A stretch of 64,000 nt of DNA from the NCBI RefSeq assembly GCF_005222815.1, contig NZ_STGB01000005.1:372001-436000 (forward strand), in the 5' to 3' direction. The notes under the pieces are model-generated. The model worked only from the letters and a program-made list of their open reading frames with translations. It did no database searches and was not told where the DNA came from. Below, piece after piece: positions 1 to 7,708 of this stretch (positions are counted from its first letter, which is position 1; each line of letters opens with the position of its first letter). A program made the translations under genes and the position numbers. The stretch is from Roseomonas sp. AR75 (GTDB lineage: Bacteria > Pseudomonadota > Alphaproteobacteria > Acetobacterales > Acetobacteraceae).

Positions 1-426
1 CAGGATGTCGCTGCGGTTCGTCAGCCCGTCGAAGACGACGCGCTTGGCCTCGGTCAGGGTGAAGCTGAAGCGGTCCGTCTCGCCGGGCACGTCGAGGGTG
101 CCGGAGATCACCGGCGCGCTGATCGGGTCGCCATTCTGCGGGGTGATGGCGATGTCGTAGTCGCTGGCGTCGTTCGACCCGCCGAGATCCACCGTCGGCG
201 CCGGCGTGTTCAGCGAGGAGGTGAGCGCGGTGGTGCCGAGCAGGTCGAGATCGGCCGAGAGCAGCACCCGCGGCTCGAGCGATTCGAGCAGCAGGCGGCG
301 ATCCGCCCTGGGCTTCGCGCTGCCCTTCGCCGGCTTTCGGCCTTCCTGGCCGGCGCGCCAGCGGCGCCTTCCACGGACATCCTGCCCGGGATTCTCCATC
401 GGCTGGTGGATTTGGTCCCGCGCCAT
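1..426 (-). CDS. LEPR-XLL surface protein, N-terminal part (runs off window)
   Basis: Only the first 142 codons lie in the window; the frame is still open at base 1. About 25 residues after a basic leader comes RRLLLESLEPRVLLSAD, the LEPR-XLL motif that marks the N-terminus of very large secreted repeat proteins. After it come an acidic, Asp/Ser/Thr-rich stretch and DRFSFTL, which resembles the start of a pre-peptidase C-terminal (PPC) domain. The start was set at the ATG at 426, behind a GGGGTGA-like site; ATG 399 is an alternative. The gene lies downstream of, and in the same direction as, an HlyD-type adaptor, which fits export by a dedicated system (inference). The rest of the protein is not visible, so its function (adhesin, calcium-binding repeat protein or enzyme) is open. 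Confidence 0.75.
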   Translation of the reverse strand, partial: MARDQIHQPMENPGQDVRGRRRWRAGQEGRKPAKGSAKPRADRRLLLESLEPRVLLSADLDLLGTTALTSSLNTPAPTVDLGGSNDASDYDIAITPQNGDPISAPVISGTLDVPGETDRFSFTLTEAKRVVFDGLTNRSDIL

Positions 427-664
427 CGGATCACCCCGCACGTCATGCTGGTGCCGCCGGCTGGAATATTCTGGCGTCGGTTGCACCCGAGAGCCAAATC
501 CGGCGACACGTTCTTCAACTGCAGAGAGAAACCTGCCGTCAAAGAATCGTCAACCGAACAAGCCGGTGTTCACATGATGTTTTTTGTCGAATTTCGGCAT
601 GTGCCAGTGCCGGGTGCATGCGCATGGCCCGGATGCTTATCATTTCCGAAAAGTTACGGCGATT

Positions 665-1519
665 TCAGCCAGGCGCGCGGAAACGGATCCGGCAACGCAG
701 GCCGGCGGGCAGGGCAAGGTCCGGGTTCGGCAGCAGCAGCCGCACACCGAAGGTGCCACTCGCCGCATCCATCACGCGGTCCACCACGGAAACCCGCGCC
801 GCATGCTCCCCGCCCACGGGCGCTTCAGGCAGCACCGTCGCAACATCGCCGGTTGCGATCTGGCCGTAGAAGGCGACGGGCAGGAACACCTCGACATGGA
901 TCGGGTCGATCTGTGCCAGGGTCAGAAGCTGCGCCTGCTCGTGCATGTATTCGCCGCCGGCCAGGTGGCGCTCCACCACGATCCCGTCCACCGGGCTCAG
1001 GATGCGTCGCTGCGCCACCTGTTCCTCCGCCCGCAGCAGTTCCGCCCGCGCGGCTTCCAGGTTCATGCGGGCGTCGCGCAGCGTCAGCGCCGCCACCCGC
1101 GCCTCGGTCGCTGCCTCGTCATACTCGCGCTCGCTGACGGCGGCGCTGGCGCGCAGGCGCTGGAGCCTGCCGGCACGGCGCTCGGCATACTCGGCGCGTT
1201 GTTCCGCACTGGCCACCGGCGCGTCATTCTCGGCGCGCACCCGCGCCAGCGCCAGGTTCGCCTCCTCCACCTCCGAGGCGAGCTGCGCCACCACATCGCC
1301 GCGCCGCACCACGTCGCCGCGCCCGACATTCACCGACCGGATCAGGCCGGTGACGGAGGCGCCGAGCTTCACGCGCTGCGCGGCATCCATCAGGCAGTCG
1401 AACGCGCCGTCGCGGAGCGAGGGTGCCGGCTGCGCCCCGGCCGTGCCGCCCAGGGCAAACAGAAGCAGCAACGGCGCGACGCAGCGCAGGTGCCTGACAA
1501 CCCGCTTGTTCGTCATCAT
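665..1519 (-). CDS. HlyD/RND-type periplasmic adaptor protein
   Basis: A 284-residue membrane-fusion protein. A Sec signal peptide (about residues 5-29, ending in AGAQP) precedes the biotinyl-lipoyl half motif GLIRSVNVGRGDVVRRGDVV. A long coiled-coil hairpin rich in Ala, Glu and Arg follows, then the second lipoyl half (ILSPVDGIVVERHLAGGEYM) and a beta-barrel domain. Such proteins bridge an inner-membrane transporter to an outer-membrane channel. The start is the first of two adjacent ATGs; longer in-frame starts would place low-complexity sequence before the signal peptide. No transporter or outer-membrane factor lies beside it in the window. The LEPR-XLL gene 238 bp downstream on the same strand is the likely functional partner (inference). 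Confidence 0.8.
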   Translation of the reverse strand: MMTNKRVVRHLRCVAPLLLLFALGGTAGAQPAPSLRDGAFDCLMDAAQRVKLGASVTGLIRSVNVGRGDVVRRGDVVAQLASEVEEANLALARVRAENDAPVASAEQRAEYAERRAGRLQRLRASAAVSEREYDEAATEARVAALTLRDARMNLEAARAELLRAEEQVAQRRILSPVDGIVVERHLAGGEYMHEQAQLLTLAQIDPIHVEVFLPVAFYGQIATGDVATVLPEAPVGGEHAARVSVVDRVMDAASGTFGVRLLLPNPDLALPAGLRCRIRFRAPG

Positions 1520-1682
1520 CCCCGCCCGGTCGTGACGCGGCCTAGCATCAGGCTTCGCGTGGGAAAGGCAACGGGTCCGCGCCGGCTTCTTGCCGCCCCT
1601 GGTCGCGCCCGATATCGTCCGCGCAACCCCGCGTTGACGGCCGAAGCACCGGCCGCGATCCCGCGGCACGAGGAGCACCGCC

Positions 1683-1958
1683 ATGGCCCAGCCGCCGACC
1701 CAGCCGGAGATGAAGCTCGACACCTCGCAGCTGAAGAGCAGCTACTGCAACGTCTGCAGCGCCACCAGCACGCGGGAGGAAGTGGTGCTCACCTTCGGCG
1801 TCAACCAGAACTGGGACCTGCAGCAGCAGCAGGGCGGCGGGCCCATGGACGTGCAGCTGCTGCACCGCATCATCATGAGCCCGGTCGCCGCCAAGCGCTT
1901 CCACGACCTGCTGACCCGCCTGATGTCGGAGCATGAATCGCGGCACGGCACGCTGTAG
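1683..1958 (+). CDS. DUF3467 family protein
   Basis: A 91-residue protein with the DUF3467 pattern: an N-terminal SSYCNV segment, then EEVVLTFG and a C-terminal hydrophobic helix pair (VQLLHRIIMSP...FHDLLTRLMSEHE). The family is small, cytoplasmic and of unknown role; its fold is a compact alpha/beta domain found widely in proteobacteria. The gene stands alone between two minus-strand genes, so it is probably monocistronic. A Gln/Gly-rich turn (QQQQGGG) interrupts the middle of the domain. The ATG is preceded by GAGGAGCACCGCC, a good ribosome-binding site. Confidence 0.8.
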   Translation: MAQPPTQPEMKLDTSQLKSSYCNVCSATSTREEVVLTFGVNQNWDLQQQQGGGPMDVQLLHRIIMSPVAAKRFHDLLTRLMSEHESRHGTL

Positions 1959-1979
1959 CCGCGCCGCAGGCCGCGCGGA

Positions 1980-2210
1980 TCAGGCCTCCGGCGCGGCGTC
2001 CGGGGCGGCGTCGAACTCGCCCTGCAATTCGGCCGTGCTGAGGATCAGCACCTTGCGCCCGTCCAGGATCTGCGGCGCCTGCTCGCGCAGTGCGGCCCAG
2101 CGCGCCTCCACCGCATCCAGCGCGGTGTCGAGGTCGTCGAAGCGCTCGAGTTCCGGCGCCGCCGTCCCGGCGGGACGCCAACGCAGATAGTACGGCCCGG
2201 CCTGGCTCAT
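1980..2210 (-). CDS. small hypothetical protein
   Basis: A 76-residue acidic protein beginning MSQAGPYYLRWRPAG. It is predicted mostly helical, with a short strand (GRKVLILSTAEL) and a disordered Ala/Asp tail. It is not recognised as a member of any family. It is the last gene on the minus strand after livF, 54 bases downstream, so it may be the distal gene of the livHMGF transcript, though nothing in its sequence points to transport. Its codon use matches its neighbours. Confidence 0.6.
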   Translation of the reverse strand: MSQAGPYYLRWRPAGTAAPELERFDDLDTALDAVEARWAALREQAPQILDGRKVLILSTAELQGEFDAAPDAAPEA

Positions 2211-2264
2211 CGCGTCACGCTCTCCTGTTCCTGCCGCGCGTAAATCCCGGTCCGCCCCACCGGG

Positions 2265-2984
2265 TCAAGAGGGCTGGCCGGCGGCGACGCCGAGATGCCG
2301 CTCCAGCGCCGCGGCGTCGCGCAGCAGCGCGGCCGACTCCCCCGCATGCACGACGCGCCCGCGTTCCAGGATCACCGCACGATCGGTCACCGGCAGGATC
2401 TGGCGGGCGTGCTGCTCCACGATGATCGCGGCCATGCCTTCCTCCCGCACGATGCGCCGGATGGCCGCCAGCAGCGCCTGCACGATGACGGGCGCGAGGC
2501 CTTCCAGCGGCTCGTCCAGCAGCAGCAGGCGCGGGTTCAGCATCAGCGCGCGCGCCACGGCCAGCATCTGCTGCTCCCCGCCAGAAAGCTGGCTGCCGAG
2601 ATTGCCGCGGCGCTCCGACAGGCGCGGGAACAGCTCGTACACCGCCGCGAGCGTCCAGCGCCCGGGCCGCGCCACCGCGGTGAGGTTCTCCTCCACCGTC
2701 AACGAACGGAACACGTTGCGCTCCTGCGGTACCCAGCCGAGGCCGGCCGCCGCGCGGCGTTCCGGCGGCAGGCGGTCCAGCACCGCGCCGGCGAAGCGGA
2801 TGCTGCCCGCGCGCTGCCGCGCCACGCCCATCAGGGTCGCGATCAGCGTGGACTTGCCCGCGCCGTTGCGCCCGAGCAGCGCCAACGCCTCGCCTTCCCC
2901 CAGCGTCAGCGCAACATCCTCCAGCACGACGCCCTCGCCCCAGCCGGCCGAGACGTTTTCGAGCGCGAGCAGCCTCTCAGCCAT
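2265..2984 (-). CDS. livF: branched-chain amino-acid type ABC transporter ATP-binding protein LivF
   Basis: A 239-residue ATPase of the LivF class, one of the two nucleotide-binding subunits of a HAAT-family importer at the inner face of the cytoplasmic membrane. Visible motifs are Walker A GRNGAGKST, Q-loop WVPQERNVF, signature LSGGEQQ, Walker B LLLLDEP and the switch histidine in IVEQHA. The LSGGEQQMLAVARAL stretch and short length are typical of LivF rather than LivG. Its ATG overlaps the end of livG by 8 bases, so the two are translationally coupled. The substrate is set by the binding protein at 5672-6844 and need not be leucine; the neighbouring catabolic enzymes suggest an organic acid or amide (inference). 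Confidence 0.93.
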   Translation of the reverse strand: MAERLLALENVSAGWGEGVVLEDVALTLGEGEALALLGRNGAGKSTLIATLMGVARQRAGSIRFAGAVLDRLPPERRAAAGLGWVPQERNVFRSLTVEENLTAVARPGRWTLAAVYELFPRLSERRGNLGSQLSGGEQQMLAVARALMLNPRLLLLDEPLEGLAPVIVQALLAAIRRIVREEGMAAIIVEQHARQILPVTDRAVILERGRVVHAGESAALLRDAAALERHLGVAAGQPS

Positions 2985-3729
2985 GCGCGTCCTCGCCGAG
3001 ATAGGCCTCGCGCACGCGCGGATCGCGCGCGATCGCATCGGGCGGGCCTTCCGCGAGCACTGCGCCCAGCGCGAGCACCGTGATGCGCTCGGCGAAGCGG
3101 AACACCAGGTCCATGTCGTGCTCGATCAGCAGCACCGCGACCTCGCGCGGCAGCGCGGCGATGGCGGCCATCACCTCCCGGCTTTCGGCGGGCGGCACGC
3201 CGGCGGCGGGTTCGTCCAGCAGCAGCACGCGCGGCTGCAAGGCGAGCGCCAGCGCGATCTCCAGCAGGCGCTGCCGGCCATAGGGCAGTTCGGAGGTCGC
3301 CCGCCGGCGCTCGGCTTCCGGGAAGGCCAGACGGTCCAGCAGCCGCGCCGCCTCCTCCCGCGGCTGCGCCATGCCGCGCAGCGTCCGCCACCAGGTGGTG
3401 CCGAGGCCGAGCCGTTCGGCGACGGCGAAGGTCACGGCTTCTTCCGGCGTGAATTCCGGAACCAGCTGGTTGACCTGGAAGGTGCGCGCGAGGCCGCGCG
3501 CCACGCGGGCATGCTGCGGCAGCGCGGTGATGTCCTCGCCGAGCAGGGCGATGCGCCCGGCGCTCGGCGCCAGCGCGCCGGAGAGCAGGTTGACGAAGGT
3601 GGTCTTGCCCGCGCCGTTCGGCCCGATCAGCGCATGCCGCGCGCCCGGTTCCAGCGCGAAATCCACGCCGTCCACCGCGGTGAAGCCGCCAAAATGCCGC
3701 GTGAGGCCGGTGGTCGCCAGCACGCTCAT
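2977..3729 (-). CDS. livG: branched-chain amino-acid type ABC transporter ATP-binding protein LivG
   Basis: A 250-residue ATPase of the LivG class that pairs with LivF. Motifs seen are Walker A GPNGAGKTT, the Q-loop region ARTFQVNQLVP, and Walker B LLLDEPAAGVPPAE followed by IEHDMDLVF. LivG normally has LSYG or LPYG in place of the classic LSGGQ signature, and ELPYGRQRLLEIA is present here. The ATG overlaps the livM stop by 4 bases (ATGA) and the 3' end overlaps livF. It belongs to the livHMGF unit. Confidence 0.93.
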   Translation of the reverse strand: MSVLATTGLTRHFGGFTAVDGVDFALEPGARHALIGPNGAGKTTFVNLLSGALAPSAGRIALLGEDITALPQHARVARGLARTFQVNQLVPEFTPEEAVTFAVAERLGLGTTWWRTLRGMAQPREEAARLLDRLAFPEAERRRATSELPYGRQRLLEIALALALQPRVLLLDEPAAGVPPAESREVMAAIAALPREVAVLLIEHDMDLVFRFAERITVLALGAVLAEGPPDAIARDPRVREAYLGEDAHG

Positions 3730-4649
3730 CGCCGCAGCAGCCGCCTGCCCAGCCCGACCAGGCCGCCGCGCCCGGCCAGCGCGACGACCACCAGCGCGAC
3801 GCCGAACCAGAACTGCCAGAATTGCGGGCTGGCTTCCGACAGCGCGTGATGCGCCAGCGTGAAGGCCGTGGCGCCGAGCAGCGCGCCATACAGGCTGCCG
3901 AGCCCGCCCAGCACCAGCATCAGCAGCCCCTCGGCAGAGCGCTGGAAGGACAGCGCATCGAGCGAGGCGAATTGCGTGGTTTGCGCCAGCAGCGCGCCCG
4001 CCGCGCCGGCATAGGCCGCCGCGATCGCATAGGCCGCCGCCAGCCGCCGCTTCACCGGCACGCCGAGCGCTGCCGCACGCCGCGCATTGCCGCGGATGCC
4101 GCGCAGCGACAGCCCGAAGGGCGAGCGCACGATCAGCATCGCCAGGAGGAAAAGAAGGAAAAGCACCGCGAGGCTGTAGAGATAGGCGGTGCGGCCCCAC
4201 AGGTCGAAGCGCCAGATGCCCAGCACCGGCCAGACCTCGACACCCTGCAACCCGTCCGCGCCGCCGGTGACGAAGGCCGCCTTGTTCGCGGCCTCGTACA
4301 GCATCAGCGAGATGCCGAGCGTCACCATCAGCCCCGCGAGATCCCCCGCGCGAAGCACCAGCGGCGCGGTCACCGCGCCGAGCAGCGCGGCGGCACCCAT
4401 CGCCAGCAACAAGCCGCTGATCGGCTCCCCCCAACCCTGCTGCGCCAGGATGCCGGCGGTGTAGGCGCCAAGGCCGAAGAACGCCGCATGCCCCAGCGTC
4501 ACGACGCCGGCATAGCCGACGAGGATGTCGAGCGACAGCGCGAACAGCGCCGCGATGGCAATGCCCGACAGCAGCGGCAGGAATTCCGGAAAGGCGAAGT
4601 AGGCGCCGACCGCCGCGACCCAGGGCAGCCCATGCAGCAGCGCGCGCAC
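3726..4649 (-). CDS. livM: branched-chain amino-acid type ABC permease LivM
   Basis: A 307-residue inner-membrane permease with about nine hydrophobic segments. The family loop GYAGVVTLGHAAFFGLGAY (about residues 45-63) and the GIRGNARRAAALGVPV cytoplasmic coupling region are both present; these contact the ATPases. The start is GTG at 4649, sharing one base with the livH stop (TAG). A C-terminal Arg-rich tail (GRRLLRR) ends the protein. LivM forms a heterodimeric channel with LivH. Confidence 0.92.
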   Translation of the reverse strand: MRALLHGLPWVAAVGAYFAFPEFLPLLSGIAIAALFALSLDILVGYAGVVTLGHAAFFGLGAYTAGILAQQGWGEPISGLLLAMGAAALLGAVTAPLVLRAGDLAGLMVTLGISLMLYEAANKAAFVTGGADGLQGVEVWPVLGIWRFDLWGRTAYLYSLAVLFLLFLLAMLIVRSPFGLSLRGIRGNARRAAALGVPVKRRLAAAYAIAAAYAGAAGALLAQTTQFASLDALSFQRSAEGLLMLVLGGLGSLYGALLGATAFTLAHHALSEASPQFWQFWFGVALVVVALAGRGGLVGLGRRLLRR

Positions 4650-5512
4650 TATGCCGCCTTCTTCAGCAGCCCCTGCGGGCGCAGCAGCAGCAGCACGACC
4701 ATGGCCGTGTAGATCACGAAGGCGCCGACCTGCGGCACGTAGTATTTGCCCAGCACGTCCACCACGCCCAGCAGCATCGCCGCCAGGAACGGCCCCATCA
4801 CCGTGTTGGTGCCGCCCACCGCCACGACGATGAGGAAGTAGACCATGTATTTCAGCGGAAAGGTCGGATCGAGGCCCAGCACCTCCACCCCCAGCGCGCC
4901 GCCAAGCCCCGCGAGGGCCGAGCCGAGCGTGAAGGTCAGCGTGAAGATCCGCGGCACCGGCAGGCCCATCGCGCGCGCGACGACGCCGTCATCCACCGCC
5001 GCGCGCAGCCGCGCGCCGAAGCGCGTGCGCACCAGGCCGAAATGCAGCGCCGCCACCACCGCGCCGCAGAGCAGGATCAGGAAGATCCGGTAGCGCCCGA
5101 GCCCGACGCCGGCGAATTCCACCCGCCCGGAGAGCCACTCCGGCAACTGGATCAGCTGCTGCCGCGCGCCCATGAACCAGTCCACGACGGCGCCCAGGAT
5201 GAACACCAGCCCGATCGAGAACAGCACCTGCTCCAGATGGTCGCTGCGGTAGATGCGCACATAAAGCGTGCGTTCCAGCACCCAGCCCAGCGCCGCCGCC
5301 GCGACCACCGCCGCGGCCACCGCCAGAAGGAACGGCACGCCGGCGTCGTTCAGCAGCACCACGCAGACATAGCCGCCGACCATGCCGAAGGCGCCATGCG
5401 CGAGGTTGACGACATTCATCAGGCCGAGCGTGACCGAGAGCCCGACGGCGAGGACGAACAGCAGCATGCCGCTCGCCACGCCATCGAGGAAGACCGAGAA
5501 GAAAGCGGCCAT
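4649..5512 (-). CDS. livH: branched-chain amino-acid type ABC permease LivH
   Basis: A 287-residue permease with about eight membrane segments and the family signature LGLMNVVNLAHGAFGMVGGY near residues 30-49. The EAA-like loop RAMGLPVPRIFTLTFTLGSA is also present. It is the first membrane component after the binding-protein gene, from which it is separated by a 159-base gap filled with tandem hairpins. The ATG at 5512 is followed by MAAFFSVFLDGVASGMLLF, a normal LivH beginning. Confidence 0.92.
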   Translation of the reverse strand: MAAFFSVFLDGVASGMLLFVLAVGLSVTLGLMNVVNLAHGAFGMVGGYVCVVLLNDAGVPFLLAVAAAVVAAAALGWVLERTLYVRIYRSDHLEQVLFSIGLVFILGAVVDWFMGARQQLIQLPEWLSGRVEFAGVGLGRYRIFLILLCGAVVAALHFGLVRTRFGARLRAAVDDGVVARAMGLPVPRIFTLTFTLGSALAGLGGALGVEVLGLDPTFPLKYMVYFLIVVAVGGTNTVMGPFLAAMLLGVVDVLGKYYVPQVGAFVIYTAMVVLLLLRPQGLLKKAA

Positions 5513-5521
5513 TCAAGCCGT

Positions 5522-5637
5522 GCGTTCATGCTGTCGCATGAACGCCCCTCAGACGCCGGGCGCCGGACATTCGTCCGGCTTGGCTTCGCGGCACGTGCCG
5601 CGGCCGCCCTTCGGCGGCTCGCCCCGCTGCGCGGGGC
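5522..5637. repeat. tandem hairpin cluster between binding-protein and livH genes
   Basis: At least five inverted repeats are packed into about 116 bases: GCGTTCATGC/GCATGAACGC (5522-5545, 10-bp perfect stem, loop TGTC), GCCGGAC/GTCCGGC (5562-5579), the palindrome GCGGCACGTGCCGC (5588-5601), GCCGCC/GGCGGC (5603-5618) and GCCCCGC/GCGGGGC (5621-5637). No U-tract follows on the minus strand. By analogy with malE-malF, such structures probably protect the 3' end of the binding-protein message and lower permease expression (inference). Confidence 0.75.
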
Positions 5638-5671
5638 GCCTGGTTCGCGGTTCCGGCGGCCATGCCGGCGC

Positions 5672-6844
5672 TCAGATGTTCGGCCGCACCTGTGCGATGG
5701 TGTCGAACTCGATGTTCCAGATCTGCCCGTCGCGGCGCTCCGCCCGGCGGATGTACATGTCCTGGCGGATGTCGCGCGTGTCGGCCTCGATCGTCACCGG
5801 CCCGCGCGGGCTGGTCCAGGAAAGGCCCTTCGCCGCGGCGACCAGCTTCTCACCGTCGTCGCTGCCACCCGTGCGCTTCAGCATCTCCGCGATCAGGTGG
5901 ACGCCGTCATAACCGCCGGCCGCCATGAAGTTCGGGCGCGCATTCGGCGCGATGCCGCGGAAGGCCTCCAGGAAGGCGCGGTTCTCCGCGCTGTCATGCG
6001 CGGCGGAATAGTGGTGCGCGGTCACCATGCCCAGCACGGGGTCGCCCATGTCGTTCAGGATATCGTCGTCCAGCACGTCGCCGGTGCCGATGGGCCTCAC
6101 GCCCGCCTGCGCCAGGCCGCGCTCGGCGAACTGCTTCATCACCGCCGCGCCCTCGCCCGAGGGAACGAAGATGAACAGCCCCTGCGGCGCCGCGTCCCGC
6201 ACGCGCTGCAGGAAGGGCGCGTAGTCCGGGTTGCGCAGCGGCGTGCGCAGTTCCGCCGTCACCTGGCCGCCATCGGCGGTGAACTGCTCCTTGAACGCCT
6301 TCTCGGCATCCAGGCCGGGGGCGTAATCCGTCACCATCGTCACCGCGCTGCGGATGCCGTTGCGCGCGGCCCATTGCGCCATGGGCTTGGTCGCCTGCGG
6401 CAGGGTGAAGCTGGTGCGCAGGATGAAGGGCGAGCGGCTGGGGATGATGCTGGTCGCCGCCGCCATCACCACCATCGGCACCTTGGCTTCCGTCGCGATC
6501 GGCGCCGCGGCGAGCGCCAGCGGCGTCAGCCCGAAGCCCGCCAGCGCCTTCACGCGTTCCCGCACCACCAGTTCCTGCGCCAGGCGGCGGGTCACGTCGG
6601 GCTGGGTGCCGGTGTCGTCGCGCAGCAGGATTTCCACCCGCCGCCCGCCGAAGCTCTCGCCATGCTGGCGCAGATAGGCGCGCACCGCGGCTTCGATCTG
6701 CCGCCCGGTGCTGGCGAAGGGGCCGGTCATCGGCAGGATCAGGCCGATGCGGAACACGCCGGACTGCGCGCGCGCCACGGAAGGCGCGCCAAGCGCCAGT
6801 GCGACCGCGCCAAGCCCGCGGCGCGTCAGGGTCAGGTGGGTCAT
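5672..6844 (-). CDS. ABC transporter substrate-binding protein (LivK/HAAT family)
   Basis: A 390-residue periplasmic binding protein of type I fold. The leader MTHLTLTRRGLGAVALALG...ARAQ looks like a Sec/Tat signal with an RR pair. The mature part begins GVFRIGLILPMTGPFASTGRQIE, the canonical Peripla_BP_6 start, and retains GGYDGVHLIAEML and the DIRQDMYIRR end of the fold. A strong GGAGG lies 8 bases before ATG 6844, which decides the start over an upstream one. It heads the livHMGF genes and follows gntR, a monooxygenase and a racemase-like gene. It therefore probably binds the compound those enzymes degrade rather than leucine (inference). Confidence 0.9.
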   Translation of the reverse strand: MTHLTLTRRGLGAVALALGAPSVARAQSGVFRIGLILPMTGPFASTGRQIEAAVRAYLRQHGESFGGRRVEILLRDDTGTQPDVTRRLAQELVVRERVKALAGFGLTPLALAAAPIATEAKVPMVVMAAATSIIPSRSPFILRTSFTLPQATKPMAQWAARNGIRSAVTMVTDYAPGLDAEKAFKEQFTADGGQVTAELRTPLRNPDYAPFLQRVRDAAPQGLFIFVPSGEGAAVMKQFAERGLAQAGVRPIGTGDVLDDDILNDMGDPVLGMVTAHHYSAAHDSAENRAFLEAFRGIAPNARPNFMAAGGYDGVHLIAEMLKRTGGSDDGEKLVAAAKGLSWTSPRGPVTIEADTRDIRQDMYIRRAERRDGQIWNIEFDTIAQVRPNI

Positions 6845-6869
6845 CTGGTGTCCTCCCATTCCGATCCGG

Positions 6870-7667
6870 TCACGCGGCATCGGCGCCGCGGGCGATCAGC
6901 GCCGCGGGTCCCTCCGCCTCGCCGGATTCCAGGATCAGCCGCAGGTTGCGGCGTGCATTGTCCGCGTGTTCGCGTGCCAGCGCCTCGGCGCGGCTGCCCT
7001 GCCCCGCCTCCAGCGCCTCGACCAGCAGGTGATGCTGCTGATGCGCGAAAGTCAGCAGGCGCAGGCGCTGCGGCGCGCTGGCCGGGCTCGGCACGAGGGC
7101 GGAGGCGCTGGCGAAGGGCAGCGCCTGCACCAGAGCGAGCGCGCGGCTCAGCGCAGCATTGCCGGCAGCCTCCACGATGGCTGCATGCAGCGTGCCGTTC
7201 ATCGCGACGTAGGCGTCGGTCGCCTCGGCATCCAGTACGCCACGCGCCAGTGCCGCATCGCCCTGGTCCAGCGCATCATGCAGCCGCCGCGAGAGGCCGC
7301 GCGGCACGCCATGCTCGGCCACCAGCCGCGCCGCCATGCCTTCCAGCTGCGCGCGCACCGCGATGGCGTCGTCGATCTCGCGCGCGGTGAAGGCGCGCAC
7401 GGCGAAGCCGCCGCCCGGCGCCGGCACCGTCAGCCCTTCCGCCTGCAATTCCGACAGCGCCAGCCGCACCGGCGTGCGCGACATGCCCAGCGCCTCGGCC
7501 AGCGGGATCTCCGCCAGGCGCTCGCCGGCGCGCAGGCGGCCGGTGAAGATGCGGGAGCGCAGCTCGATCAGCGCGCGCGCCGCCTGGCCGCTCACCGCCA
7601 CCGGCGACGAACCCCCGGCCCGGCCTGGCTGTTCCGCCCGGCGCGCATCGCAACCTCCCTGCTGCAT
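6870..7667 (-). CDS. GntR-family (FadR-type) transcriptional regulator
   Basis: About 265 residues. A winged-helix GntR domain (ALIELRSRIFTGRLRAGERL, then MSRTPVRLALSELQAEGL) is followed by an FCD ligand-binding domain. The FCD has the expected D...H pattern in MNGTLHAAIVEAAGN and HQQHHLLVEALEAG, where Asp and His residues usually hold a metal. Such regulators sense carboxylate ligands, consistent with control of the surrounding catabolic and transport genes. The start is uncertain: ATG 7667 and ATG 7682 are in frame, whereas the best ribosome-binding site (GGGAGG) precedes an out-of-frame ATG at 7648. A GTG just before the winged helix is a third possibility. Confidence 0.85.
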   Translation of the reverse strand: MQQGGCDARRAEQPGRAGGSSPVAVSGQAARALIELRSRIFTGRLRAGERLAEIPLAEALGMSRTPVRLALSELQAEGLTVPAPGGGFAVRAFTAREIDDAIAVRAQLEGMAARLVAEHGVPRGLSRRLHDALDQGDAALARGVLDAEATDAYVAMNGTLHAAIVEAAGNAALSRALALVQALPFASASALVPSPASAPQRLRLLTFAHQQHHLLVEALEAGQGSRAEALAREHADNARRNLRLILESGEAEGPAALIARGADAA

Positions 7668-7708
7668 CGCGGCGCATACCATCGCCGCTTCGCTGCATGC
7701 AAGGCGGT

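Noticed and set aside
1683..2210. Antisense frames over the DUF3467 and small hypothetical genes
   Set aside because: No ribosome-binding sites and no recognisable sequence; the opposite strand explains the openness.
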